From assembly GCF_947497005.1 (NCBI RefSeq), contig NZ_CANMFF010000011.1, forward strand, positions 62,001 through 126,000: DNA of 64,000 nucleotides. The letters are read 5' to 3'. Origin of the DNA: an uncultured Ruegeria sp. Lineage in GTDB: Bacteria; Pseudomonadota; Alphaproteobacteria; Rhodobacterales; Rhodobacteraceae. Positions 52,170 to 61,392 of this stretch are shown piece by piece. The notes below the pieces were generated by a model. The model had not been told where the DNA came from. It made no database searches and saw only the letters and a list, made by a program, of their open reading frames with translations. The first letter of the stretch is position 1, and each line of letters opens with the position of its first letter. The position numbers and the translations under genes are program-made.

Positions 52170-55100
52170 TCACGCGGCCAGTGATTCGCGTTTCTCGTCC
52201 CGCGCAAAGAAGAGCAGGTAGAATACCGGCGCGGCAACCATTGTCAGGACGGTCGCAAAGGCCAGCCCCCCCATGATCGTCACCGCCATCGAGACGAAGA
52301 ACGCATCTGTCAGCAACGGTGCCATGCCCAGAACGGTCGTGATCGCAGCCAGCATCACAGGGCGCAAACGGGAAACTGAGGCTTCGACGATGGACTCGCG
52401 CAGGGGTTTACCTGTGGCACGAACAAGGTCGATCTCTTCCACCAGAACAATACCGTTCTTGATCAACATGCCTGACAAGCTGAGCAGGCCAAGAAGCGCG
52501 GTGAAGGTGAAGGGCAGCCCTGTTCCCAGCAGGCCAATGACCACGCCGTTGACCGACATCGGCACCAACAGCCAGATGATGATCGGCTGACGGATCGCGT
52601 TGAACAACAGGACCGAGATCAGCACCATGATCAGCAGGCTCAACGGCAATTGCTTGCCCAGGCTTTCCTGTGCGTCGCGCGAGTTTTCAAACTCACCGCC
52701 CCACTCCATCCTATAGCCCGGGGGCAACTCGATGGCCTCGATAGCGTCACGAACTTCGGCGTGAACCTGTGCCGCTGTCAGCTCGGGTGGGATGTCTGCG
52801 CCAACGGTGATGGTCAGAACGCGGTCGCGGCGGTGAACCAGCGAATTGAGGGATTCGTACGCGAAGCCATCGACCATCTGTTCGATTGGTACAAATTTCT
52901 CTGACTGGTCCGAATACACCACCTGATCAACAATCGAATAATCCCCTTCCGCTGGTCGGCGCAGGATGATCGGAATAAGGCGATCGCGTTCCCGGAACAC
53001 GCCGCCTGTGATGCCATCGGTCGAGAATTGCAATGTTGCGGCAATGTCCTCACGCGTTACACCCGCCGTCTGTGCCCGCTCGGTTGCATAGATCGGCTGT
53101 ACCGCCAGTTCTTGTTCGCGCCAGTCGTGATGGACGAGCAGCGCGTTGGGCGATGCCGCCGCCATGCGCTGAACGGCCTCGTCAGCAAGTTGGCGCAGCA
53201 CGACCGGATCACTGCCTGAGAATCGGGCCTGGATCGGGTCACCGCCACCGGGTCCGAATACCAGACGCTTGGTGCCAAACTCACCTTCTGGAAATTGGAC
53301 AGATCCAAACGCTTCCAGATCCGCCTGCAATGCCGGGATGTCATCCAGGCTTTCCGTGCGGATGATCATGTGACCGTAGCTCGGGTTCGGTTTTTCCGCC
53401 GAATAGGTCAGCATGAACCGGGTTGCCCCCTGACCGACGAATGTTGTGACCGAAACCACGTCTTCGCGTTTGGCCAGCCAGTCTTCGAACACCGCCATAT
53501 CCTGCGCCGTACGCGCAATCGGTGTGCCCTGAGGCAGTTTATAATGCACGAAGAACAGCGGCGTGTTCGAGTTTGGGAAGAACTGCTGTTTCATCAGCCC
53601 GAACCCAGCGTAACACACCACTGTTACACCAACGAGGCCGACAACAACCAACCAACGGAAGCGGAGCGCAAAATGCAGAATTGCACCATAGATCCTGAAC
53701 AGGATGCCTCCGTAAGCGTCGATCTCACCTTCTTTGCCCTGCTTGAAGAAGTAGTGCCCCAAAAGCGGCGTAGCAGTTATGGCCAGTATCCAACTTAGCA
53801 ACAGCGAGATTCCGATCACTGCAAACAGTGAGAACAGAAACTCACCCGTCGCATCGGGGCTGAGGCCGATCCCTGCAAAGGCCATGATTCCGATTACCGT
53901 TGCGCCCAGCAGCGGGATCTGCGTCTTAGACGCCACATCTTCAGCTGCATCGCGCGAGGACTTGCCGCGCAACATGGAAATCTGCATCCCTTCGGCCACC
54001 ACGATGGCATTGTCCACAAGCATCCCCATGGCAATAATCAGGGCGCCCAGCGAAATCCGCTCCATCTCGATCGAGAACAGCGACATGAACAAAAGCGTGC
54101 CCACCACGGTCAACAGCAAGGTCGAACCCACAACAATAGCCGCGCGCCAGCCCATGAAGATACCCAACACGGCGACCACGATGGCCACTGACATGGCGAG
54201 GTTCACAAGGAAATCGTTCGAGGCCTGCTCGACCACCACATGCTGCTGGTAGATCGGCAGGATTTCCACGCCAAAGGGGATATTCGCGTCAAGTTCCGCG
54301 AATTTGGCGTCGGCCCGTTTGCCGACTTCGACGATGTTTTCCGTGGCCAGGCCCGCGATGCCAAGGGTGAACGCCTCGGTCCCGTTGTAACGGATCATGA
54401 TATCCGGATCGTTCTGACGAGCGCGATAGACATCGGACATGTCGAACAGGTTGATCACTTGCCCTTGCGAGCCAACGGACAGACCCGCAATGGCCGACAC
54501 ACTGTCCGACCCTTCCGCAGTCAGAACTGTGGTCCGACCGTTTTCAGAGCGCAGTGAGCCCGATGAATTCACTGAATCCGCGTTGGCAATGGCCTCGTTA
54601 ATCGCCTGCAGCGGTACATTCTGGTTCACCGAAATCGCCAGATCAGGCTCCACAAAGATTGCCTCATTCGGCAGGCCCTGAACCTCGACATCCGCCACAC
54701 CATCAACGGTCAGCAATTCGCGCCGCAGGAAGGTGGCCAATTCGTGCTTTTCGGCGTCCGAGAACCCTTCGGCGGTCACGGCATAGAACAGACCAAACAC
54801 ATCGCCAAAGCCGTCATTCACATATGGCTGGCTGACACCCGACGGCAGGCCGCGTGCTGCATCGCGCACTTTGGCCCGCAGGCGGGTCCAGATGGCGGGC
54901 AGTTCGGTGCCATCATATGTCGACTTGATCTCGACCTCGATCAGCGATTGCCCGGGTTGGTTGACCGAGGTGATAACGTCGACTTCGCCCATCTGCTGAA
55001 TGGCGGATTCAAGTGGTTCGGACACCTCCAGCGCCACCTGTTCCGCAGTGGCGCCAGGGTATTGCGTGGCGATGACGGCATTCTTGATGGTGAAAGCCGG

Positions 55101-55211
55101 GTCTTCCAGACGACCAAGCGACATGAACCCCCAGATGCCCCCAAACAGGGCAATGAGGATGATCAGCCATGTGTAAAGCGGCCGATCAATCGAGGCACGA
55201 GCGATGTTCAT
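52170..55211 (-). CDS. RND efflux pump inner-membrane transporter
   Basis: The 1013-residue protein has the plan of AcrB-type pumps: helix 1 near the N-terminus, two large periplasmic loops (about 40-330 and 550-850), and 12 membrane helices. The proton-relay region in helix 4 reads GALIIAMGMLVDNAIVVAEG, with one acidic residue pair typical of hydrophobe/amphiphile pumps. It exports drugs or other compounds with an adaptor and an outer-membrane channel; no channel gene is nearby. It follows the adaptor gene after 11 bases. Confidence 0.92.
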   Translation of the reverse strand: MNIARASIDRPLYTWLIILIALFGGIWGFMSLGRLEDPAFTIKNAVIATQYPGATAEQVALEVSEPLESAIQQMGEVDVITSVNQPGQSLIEVEIKSTYDGTELPAIWTRLRAKVRDAARGLPSGVSQPYVNDGFGDVFGLFYAVTAEGFSDAEKHELATFLRRELLTVDGVADVEVQGLPNEAIFVEPDLAISVNQNVPLQAINEAIANADSVNSSGSLRSENGRTTVLTAEGSDSVSAIAGLSVGSQGQVINLFDMSDVYRARQNDPDIMIRYNGTEAFTLGIAGLATENIVEVGKRADAKFAELDANIPFGVEILPIYQQHVVVEQASNDFLVNLAMSVAIVVAVLGIFMGWRAAIVVGSTLLLTVVGTLLFMSLFSIEMERISLGALIIAMGMLVDNAIVVAEGMQISMLRGKSSRDAAEDVASKTQIPLLGATVIGIMAFAGIGLSPDATGEFLFSLFAVIGISLLLSWILAITATPLLGHYFFKQGKEGEIDAYGGILFRIYGAILHFALRFRWLVVVGLVGVTVVCYAGFGLMKQQFFPNSNTPLFFVHYKLPQGTPIARTAQDMAVFEDWLAKREDVVSVTTFVGQGATRFMLTYSAEKPNPSYGHMIIRTESLDDIPALQADLEAFGSVQFPEGEFGTKRLVFGPGGGDPIQARFSGSDPVVLRQLADEAVQRMAAASPNALLVHHDWREQELAVQPIYATERAQTAGVTREDIAATLQFSTDGITGGVFRERDRLIPIILRRPAEGDYSIVDQVVYSDQSEKFVPIEQMVDGFAYESLNSLVHRRDRVLTITVGADIPPELTAAQVHAEVRDAIEAIELPPGYRMEWGGEFENSRDAQESLGKQLPLSLLIMVLISVLLFNAIRQPIIIWLLVPMSVNGVVIGLLGTGLPFTFTALLGLLSLSGMLIKNGIVLVEEIDLVRATGKPLRESIVEASVSRLRPVMLAAITTVLGMAPLLTDAFFVSMAVTIMGGLAFATVLTMVAAPVFYLLFFARDEKRESLAA

Positions 55212-55222
55212 CTGTCAGCCCC

Positions 55223-56260
55223 TCAGTTCGCGAAGCCGGTGAACCGACGCACGGGCTGACCGTCTGTCAGCACAGCGCCCCCGGCAACAACAACTTCGTC
55301 ACCGTCGGACAAGCCCGTCAGCACCCGCACATCGCCGGTCTGCGTGGGTTCAATGGTCACCGGAACACGGCGGACAGTGCCTTCATCCGCTCCGACCGGA
55401 GAGAACACCATGACGCTGAGTTCGCCGGTAGCGTCTGCGACAATGGCAGTCGCTGGTACGACGATACCTGTGCGCCCATCGCGGACCTGAACGTTCACGG
55501 TGACTGAAGATCCCGGAAGGATTTGCAACCCCTCGGGCGGAGTCAGGCCAAACTGGATACGGAAGGTCTGACCCACGCTGGAAGTTTCAGCGTCGAATTC
55601 CCGGATTTCCAATGGGAAGACCTCGTCGCTGACGGGGAATTTGGCGGTGATCGTTCTTTCATCGTTTTGACCCGAGCGTTGAAACAGAATCTCGGGCACG
55701 TCCACCTCGATGCGCAGTTCGGACATGTCGTGGATGCGGACAATGGGCGCGCCGGCCGAAACGGTGGTGAAGGCCTCGACCGCGCGGCTGGAGACCAGGG
55801 CGTCAAATGGCGCGGTCAGCGTCGCGTGTTCGCGTTCGTATTCCGCGTCGCGCAACGCGATCGCAGCCAGCTGCGCCTCGGTCTCGGCGTCATCGACCGC
55901 CACCTGGCTGGCGGTTGTACCACGCAGGCGCGACAAGCGCGCGACGGTCCGATCCGCCTGTTCCTTTTGCAGCTGCGCCCGGTCCAGACGCAGCTCGAAC
56001 GGCTCTTGATCCAGACGTGCAATCAATCCATCTTTTGGGATCACGAAGCCTTCGTTGATGGGCATTTCAACGATCTGACCCGCCACCTGAAAGGCAAGAT
56101 CAACGGTCTGACGTGCGGCGACACGGCCGAAAAACTGACGGGTGAATCCGGGCGCGGTTTCTTGCACCTGCAAGAGTTTTACCGGTTTGGGGGTGCCTTG
56201 AGCGGCAATGGGGGTTGCCAGAACGGCCAGCGAAAGGCCGATAGAGGTCAGGAGTTTCAT
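55223..56260 (-). CDS. RND efflux periplasmic adaptor
   Basis: The 345-residue precursor has a signal peptide (MKLLTSIGLSLAVLATPIAAQ), the split lipoyl/hairpin part (VAARQTVDLAFQVAGQIVEM, then a coiled hairpin of about 50 residues) and beta-barrel and membrane-proximal domains. It joins the inner-membrane pump to a TolC-type channel. No lipobox is present. It overlaps the marR-type gene by four bases. Confidence 0.9.
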   Translation of the reverse strand: MKLLTSIGLSLAVLATPIAAQGTPKPVKLLQVQETAPGFTRQFFGRVAARQTVDLAFQVAGQIVEMPINEGFVIPKDGLIARLDQEPFELRLDRAQLQKEQADRTVARLSRLRGTTASQVAVDDAETEAQLAAIALRDAEYEREHATLTAPFDALVSSRAVEAFTTVSAGAPIVRIHDMSELRIEVDVPEILFQRSGQNDERTITAKFPVSDEVFPLEIREFDAETSSVGQTFRIQFGLTPPEGLQILPGSSVTVNVQVRDGRTGIVVPATAIVADATGELSVMVFSPVGADEGTVRRVPVTIEPTQTGDVRVLTGLSDGDEVVVAGGAVLTDGQPVRRFTGFAN

Positions 56261-56724
56261 TTCTTCAATCCCTCGGGAATTCCCGTTTTCAGAACGTTGT
56301 CACGGATTTTGCACGCAAGTCGCGCGAATTCGGCGGTTTCTTCTAGGTTCAGGCCCGAGGCCCTGTGAAACAGGTCTCCGGCCTCGGCCACCAGCATGTT
56401 GCGGGTTTCTTCGCCTTGCCTGGTCAGCACCAGCAACCAGGCACGGCGGTCTTCGGGGTCACGCTCGCGCGTCAGGTAGCCCGTTTTTTCAAGAGCATCT
56501 GCGGTGGCGGTGATCGTTGACGGTACACTTAGCATATCGGCAGCCAGCACTCCCATGCGCTTTGGCTGATCCAGCTTGATCAGCATGTGGCATTCGGGGT
56601 GGCTCAGTTCAGTTTCGATGCAATCAAATGTCTCTTCCAGTTTCCAGTACAGGGCATACACCCCCATGATCGCCTGAATCTCGGGGCTGAGGCGGCCGTG
56701 TCTGGCACTGATATCGTCTGGCAT
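56257..56724 (-). CDS. MarR-family repressor of the RND operon
   Basis: The 155-residue protein has the MarR winged helix (LSHPECHMLIKLDQPKRMGVLAAD, split: recognition helix near SVPSTITATADALEKTGY, wing at RERDPEDRRAWLLVLT). It is the first gene of the pump operon and coupled to the adaptor gene, so it probably represses its own operon and releases DNA when it binds a phenolic or similar ligand. Its promoter must lie in the 159 bases before the divergent ketoacyl synthase gene. Confidence 0.88.
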   Translation of the reverse strand: MPDDISARHGRLSPEIQAIMGVYALYWKLEETFDCIETELSHPECHMLIKLDQPKRMGVLAADMLSVPSTITATADALEKTGYLTRERDPEDRRAWLLVLTRQGEETRNMLVAEAGDLFHRASGLNLEETAEFARLACKIRDNVLKTGIPEGLKK

Positions 56725-56883
56725 TGGGAATCTCCGCGCGCGTCAAGGGGCGATATACTTCACTTTATGAACTATTCAAGATATGAAACTGCACCTCCGT
56801 TAGCATTCCGTTAGGTCAACATACCTTGATCAAGTCCCACCATGAATGCATTTTGAGCAAATCCGAAACATTCAGGGCCCGCC

Positions 56884-58008
56884 ATGTATACCCCCGCCAT
56901 CACCGGTTCCGGTGTCTTCACGCCTCAGAACGTCATCACCAATGCAGAACTTGTTGTGGCGTTCAACGCGTATGCCGACAAACAGAATGCGAAGAATGCC
57001 GAAGCAATCGCCGCTGGTCAGATGGAGCCGATGCAACACTCATCCGAAGAGTTCATCGTCAAGGCGTCGGGGATCGAAAACCGGTACGTGATGGACAAGG
57101 CTGGTGTGCTGGACCCGGACGTGATGCACCCGTCGCTGCGTCAGCGCAGCGATGACGAACCCGGGATCATGACCGAAATGGCGGTCGATGCCTGCAAAAA
57201 GGCGTTGGCGCAGGCGGGGCGCAACGCAGCAGATGTCGATCTGGTAATCTGCGCCGCCTCGAACCACGAACGCGCCTATCCGGCGGTTGCGATTGAGATA
57301 CAGCAGGAACTGGGCATCGACGGGTTCGGCTTTGACATGAACGTCGCGTGCTCTTCGGCCACGTTTGGCATTCAGGCCGCTGCGGACATGGTAAGATCGG
57401 GATCGGTGCGTGCGGCGTTGGTGGTGAACCCGGAAATATGCTCGGGCCATCTGGAATGGTGCGACCGCGATTGTCACTTCATCTTTGGCGATGTGGCAAC
57501 GGCAACGCTGATCGAACGGATCGAAGAGGCGCATGGCCCGCATTTCGAAATCCTTTCGACCCGCTGCGCCACCACGTTTTCCAACAATATCCGAAACAAT
57601 AACGGGTTCCTGCGTCGTTCGCGCCCCGACGGTCTGGTCGAGCGACGCGATATGCAGTTCATGCAAAACGGCCGGAAAGTGTTCAAGGAAGTGCTGCCGA
57701 TGGTCAGCAAGCATATCAGCGACCACATGGAGGCCGAAGGGGTCAGCAATACCGACCTCAAACGCCTGTGGCTGCATCAGGCCAACAAAACCATGAACGA
57801 TTTCATTGGCAAAAAAGTTCTGGGCCGTGAGCCCGAAGCAGGCGAGCAACCAAACATCCTTCAGGATTATGCAAACACGTCATCCGCCGGGTCGATCATC
57901 GCGTTTTCTAAGTACTCCGAAGACATGCAGGAAGGCGATCTGGGCCTGATCTGTTCCTTCGGAGCCGGATATTCGGTTGGGTCGGTGATCGTGAAACGCC
58001 ACGCCTGA
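56884..58008 (+). CDS. Beta-ketoacyl-ACP synthase III-family enzyme
   Basis: The 374-residue thiolase-fold enzyme has the full KAS III triad: Cys156 (NVACSSATF), His298 (LHQAN) and Asn331 (YANTSSAG). It is about 50 residues longer than E. coli FabH, with an extended region around residues 22-60 (NAYADKQNAKNAEAIAAGQ) near the substrate entrance. It may start fatty acid synthesis or make a special beta-keto product from another acyl-CoA; no fab cluster surrounds it. It stands alone, divergent from the RND operon. Confidence 0.87.
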   Translation: MYTPAITGSGVFTPQNVITNAELVVAFNAYADKQNAKNAEAIAAGQMEPMQHSSEEFIVKASGIENRYVMDKAGVLDPDVMHPSLRQRSDDEPGIMTEMAVDACKKALAQAGRNAADVDLVICAASNHERAYPAVAIEIQQELGIDGFGFDMNVACSSATFGIQAAADMVRSGSVRAALVVNPEICSGHLEWCDRDCHFIFGDVATATLIERIEEAHGPHFEILSTRCATTFSNNIRNNNGFLRRSRPDGLVERRDMQFMQNGRKVFKEVLPMVSKHISDHMEAEGVSNTDLKRLWLHQANKTMNDFIGKKVLGREPEAGEQPNILQDYANTSSAGSIIAFSKYSEDMQEGDLGLICSFGAGYSVGSVIVKRHA

Positions 58009-58026
58009 CGGCTGGGCTCACCGGGC

Positions 58027-59829
58027 TTAGTTTGCCACAGTCACTTTGAAGACCTGAAAAGCCGCATCCTCTGCACCCTGTACCCGAGCCAGATAGGCGG
58101 GCGTTTCACCCTCAACCAAACGCGTTTGCAAACCGCGACCCTGTGACGCCCAGGACCAGAACTCGGCGCGTGGTGCGGATGTGCAGAGCAGGACGTAATC
58201 CACGTCCAGCGCGGCCAGACGTGGCCCGACCTGAGAAGCTTCTGAACGGTACAGGTCGATCTGCGCCAGAATACCGGCCTGATTCCGGTGGTAATTCCCC
58301 GCCAGAACAGAATGGTCGGAATAGCGCAGCACGTTTGCGGCAAAGTCGAAATCAACCAAAACTCTTCCGGGAGGAAGATCTCGCAGGGTCGCGTAGGCCT
58401 GCGGCGTTTTGCAGGATGCACCGGGATTTTTTGCGACCTGTTTGGCTGATGCTGCAGGAGCCGCAAGGGACGGGCCCGCAAAACGGTCCAGCTGTTCCTC
58501 AACGCTGATGCCGATTTTCGGTGAGACGCAAAGGACGAAAGCGACCATCGCCAACCCCGATAGTTTTCGGCCACTGGTTTCATAACTGTTGTACAGGGCG
58601 CACAAGATCTGGGCCTGCACGGCGACCAGCGAAACGTTCAGGAATGTCATCATCCGGGACTGATAGAGGAACACGATCAGACCGGCCGCGATCAGCGCCA
58701 GAAACAGCGCATAGTCCAGTCTGAAAGGCGATCTGAATAAAAAGATCAGGGCGGCTGCCATCGTAAGGATCGACATCGCGATCAAGGCCAGAGCTTCGCC
58801 CTTGTGCCGTTCCAATGTGACGGAGATCTTCTGTGCTTCAGCGACCTGGCTCAGCCAGTAATCCCGCATATCCTGAGGCAGGGCCTCGATCGGGTTGCTG
58901 AGACAGTGTGGGGCAAAAGCGTAAGCGCAGGCCAATGTCACCGCGCCGACAGCGAGGCACGCGCCAAGGCGGCCCCAAAACGACCAGCCGGATCCGATCC
59001 ATGCCACCGCGCAAAGACCCAGCGCAGCCACAGTCGCCGGTAAAGCCACACTGATCGTCAGAGCGTCGCAGCTTGGGAACACGAAAGCCTCTTGCCCTGT
59101 TGTCGCAAGACTGGCCAGCACAAGCGTCACGGTCAGCCCCGCACCAAATGTGATGGTCGGGCGGCGGGTCGGTTCACCGTTCACGATCCAATCAATTGCA
59201 AAAAACATCGCGATAAGCGCGATCTGCAATATCGATTCGGCGCCTATTGATACCGACAAGGCAAGACAGGCGCCCAGCCACCACCCCGCATATGGCTTTT
59301 CCTTGCGCAGAACAAAGAACGCCAGCGCCGCTGCGAATAGCAGAATCTGAACATTGTGATGATCAAAAGAGAAATAGTCGAACTTCCGGGAATGTTCGAG
59401 CGCCAGCACGCCGACAACCAGTGCCGAAATCGACCCTGCACGCGCGCCCAGAACACCTCCGGTCACTGCAAAGGCCCACAAGGTCAGCCCCGCCAACAGG
59501 GCTGGCCAGACCAAAGCTGTTGCCTGCAAGGCGATATCAGGCGCCAGAAACACCCCGAACGACCCATAAAGTACCGCAATTGGTGCGTCGATCAACCGGG
59601 ACCAGTGCATCAGTGTGCCGCCTTCGGGTCCCAGCCGATACTGATAGCTGTCGAACCAACCCTGTCCTACCAGAAGATCCTGCACGACCACCCAGCGCAT
59701 TACATCGTCCGAGCCTTCCTGATGGGCTGTGAGTGCCATCAGAGCCAGAAGAGCCGCACAGGCGCATACAAAAATCCTCAAAACCAACCGGTCTGCGAGA
59801 ATACTGTATGATCCCTGCTGTTTCTGCAT
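58027..59829 (-). CDS. Large polytopic membrane protein, GT-C glycosyltransferase-like
   Basis: The 600-residue protein has 10-12 membrane helices and a periplasmic C-terminal domain of about 140 residues. Early loop 1 carries the acidic GSDDVMRW and MHWSRLIDAP, which resemble the first periplasmic loop of GT-C enzymes (oligosaccharyltransferase/ArnT type) that use lipid-linked sugars. The sequence FDYFSFDHHNVQ in a later loop is His/Asp-rich. Substrate unknown. ATG 59829 was chosen; the frame extends to 59904 without hydrophobic content. Confidence 0.6.
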   Translation of the reverse strand: MQKQQGSYSILADRLVLRIFVCACAALLALMALTAHQEGSDDVMRWVVVQDLLVGQGWFDSYQYRLGPEGGTLMHWSRLIDAPIAVLYGSFGVFLAPDIALQATALVWPALLAGLTLWAFAVTGGVLGARAGSISALVVGVLALEHSRKFDYFSFDHHNVQILLFAAALAFFVLRKEKPYAGWWLGACLALSVSIGAESILQIALIAMFFAIDWIVNGEPTRRPTITFGAGLTVTLVLASLATTGQEAFVFPSCDALTISVALPATVAALGLCAVAWIGSGWSFWGRLGACLAVGAVTLACAYAFAPHCLSNPIEALPQDMRDYWLSQVAEAQKISVTLERHKGEALALIAMSILTMAAALIFLFRSPFRLDYALFLALIAAGLIVFLYQSRMMTFLNVSLVAVQAQILCALYNSYETSGRKLSGLAMVAFVLCVSPKIGISVEEQLDRFAGPSLAAPAASAKQVAKNPGASCKTPQAYATLRDLPPGRVLVDFDFAANVLRYSDHSVLAGNYHRNQAGILAQIDLYRSEASQVGPRLAALDVDYVLLCTSAPRAEFWSWASQGRGLQTRLVEGETPAYLARVQGAEDAAFQVFKVTVAN

Positions 59830-59996
59830 GATGCTTTGCCTTTGACGGTCTTGCCCGCAACAGACCCTAAAGGACAGACGTGACTGAATTGAGGCAAGCA
59901 ACACAGTCAGAATTCCTGCCTTTCAGCATGAAAAATCTGGCCAATCGGGACAGGCGGAATTCAGCCGGTCCTGGGTATTAAAGGTCAGGATGACGC

Positions 59997-60458
59997 CTAG
60001 CTGACGCTTTCTTCTTCCAGATGAAGCTTCATCTCGATCAAAACCTGCTGCAGCAAACTGGTTTCTTTCAACAGCCGTTTGGCTTCGTTGACGGTAATGA
60101 TTCCGTCTTCGATTGCGGCCTGATATTCGGTCATCAACATCGCGAACCTTTGGCTGAGTGCGATGACATCCGAATTTACGCCACCGGTGCGCGGCGTGGT
60201 TGTGTTACGGTCACTATAGGACAATGTGATGTTCTTCAAATCCGCCAAAGCGGACGTCACATGTGGGTAACTTGCCGCGTTTTCAAGGCGTGCAACTGCG
60301 TCCACAGGCATGAACCTGTCTGCATGTTCGGCATTGTCTGAATAGTACCGGCCTAATGTGGCCTTGGATTTCCCTGTAATTTCACATGCGGCTTCGATTC
60401 CAACATCTTTGACCAACGCTTCTGTGTGTTTCTTCAGGTAGGCCCCGATATCTGCCAT
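59997..60458 (-). CDS. Small protein with helix-turn-helix-like N-terminus
   Basis: The 153-residue protein is not assigned to a family. Residues 15-42 (GIEAACEITGKSKATLGRYY) look like a helix-turn-helix of the kind found in phage-type regulators, and residues 95-145 are a helical segment rich in Glu and Leu that could form a coiled coil for dimer formation. A 12-base palindrome and two direct repeats lie 58-102 bases upstream, so DNA binding and autoregulation are plausible. No phage genes are nearby. Confidence 0.6.
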   Translation of the reverse strand: MADIGAYLKKHTEALVKDVGIEAACEITGKSKATLGRYYSDNAEHADRFMPVDAVARLENAASYPHVTSALADLKNITLSYSDRNTTTPRTGGVNSDVIALSQRFAMLMTEYQAAIEDGIITVNEAKRLLKETSLLQQVLIEMKLHLEEESVS

Positions 60459-60515
60459 TGTTTTACCTTTGTTACCTGCAAACGCCTGCCCGATGTCCAG
60501 ACGGGGGAAAGCGTG

Positions 60516-60527
60516 GGGAAATTTCCC
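60516..60527. promoter_or_regulatory. 12-base perfect palindrome, operator candidate
   Basis: GGGAAATTTCCC is a perfect 12-base palindrome, 58 bases upstream of the start of the HTH-like gene. Confidence 0.4.
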
Positions 60528-60535
60528 ATAACCCA

Positions 60536-60560
60536 GTCATAATTGAAATGTCATAAATTG
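60536..60560. repeat. Two short direct repeats
   Basis: GTCATAATTG (60536-60545) is repeated as GTCATAAATTG (60550-60560), starting 14 bases on. The AT-rich pair sits next to the palindrome at 60516 and may be part of the same control region. Confidence 0.35.
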
Positions 60561-60813
60561 GCTATCCCTCAGATATGCGGGGGATTTTGTGAGTGAGTGG
60601 CGGCAGTTCAAGCCGGTAACGAGTAATTGCAGGGCAGTATTGTTGAGCCTTGCTCCGTTTTGGCCACATGTTGGCCGACGGCGTCGCTGTTGCAGATGTG
60701 GGGGTTCCATCCCCAAAGAGCCTAGCTCGGCCTCTGCAAACGTAACGGCGACGTCGCTCTGGTAAAACGATTGATATCTTGTTCCTTTTCCCCAAGCGTT
60801 TTAGACCCGCCTC

Positions 60814-61392
60814 ATGGCAAAGCTGTATTTCAATTATTCGACCATGAACGCGGGAAAATCGACCGTGTTGCTGCAGGCGTCGCACAACTATCGCGAGCGC
60901 GGTATGCAGACGTACCTGATGACTGCCGCCCTTGACGGGCGGGCAGGTGTCGGGCGGATCGCATCGCGCATCGGCATCTCTGAGCAGGCTGATACGTTCA
61001 CGCCCGCAGACGATGTTTTCGCCATGATCCGGAAACGCCTGAACGACGGCCCAGTAACCTGCGTGTTCATCGACGAGGCGCAGTTTCTGACCGAAGCTCA
61101 GGTCTGGCAACTGGCCCGTGCGGTGGATGATCTGGACGTGCCGGTGCTGGCCTATGGGCTGCGGGTGGATTTTCAGGGCAAGCTGTTCCCGGGATCAGCC
61201 GCTCTGCTGGCCCTTGCTGACGAGATGCGCGAGGTGCGCACCATCTGCAAATGCGGACGCAAGGCCACGATGGTGATTCGTCAGGACGAGAATGGCCGGG
61301 CCATCACCGAGGGCGCTCAGGTTCAAATTGGCGGGAACGAGACCTATGTCTCGCTCTGCCGCAAACATTGGCGCGAGGCGGTGGGCGACTAG
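60814..61392 (+). CDS. tdk: Thymidine kinase (type II)
   Basis: The 192-residue enzyme has the ATP loop STMNAGKST, the catalytic FIDEAQFL and the thymidine-binding lasso with zinc Cys residues (ICKCGRKA and SLCRKHW). It phosphorylates thymidine for salvage. Start ATG 60814 follows CCCGCCTC, without a strong ribosome site, but the family begins here (AKLYFNYSTMNAGKS). Its stop overlaps the stop of the convergent dehydrogenase gene. Confidence 0.95.
   Translation: MAKLYFNYSTMNAGKSTVLLQASHNYRERGMQTYLMTAALDGRAGVGRIASRIGISEQADTFTPADDVFAMIRKRLNDGPVTCVFIDEAQFLTEAQVWQLARAVDDLDVPVLAYGLRVDFQGKLFPGSAALLALADEMREVRTICKCGRKATMVIRQDENGRAITEGAQVQIGGNETYVSLCRKHWREAVGD

Larger units (their letters stand above)
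60459..60813. other. 355-base non-coding stretch between the HTH-like gene and tdk
   Basis: No gene is supported. The stretch holds the palindrome at 60516-60527, the direct repeats at 60536-60560, and a short stem-loop TGGGG/CCCCA at 60699-60715 that is not part of a tRNA. The promoters of both divergent genes should lie here. Confidence 0.5.

Noticed and set aside
60699..60715. T-arm-like stem-loop TGGGG-GTTCCAT-CCCCA
   Set aside because: The loop is shifted from the tRNA consensus TTCRANY and no acceptor, D or anticodon arms fit around it, so it is not a tRNA.
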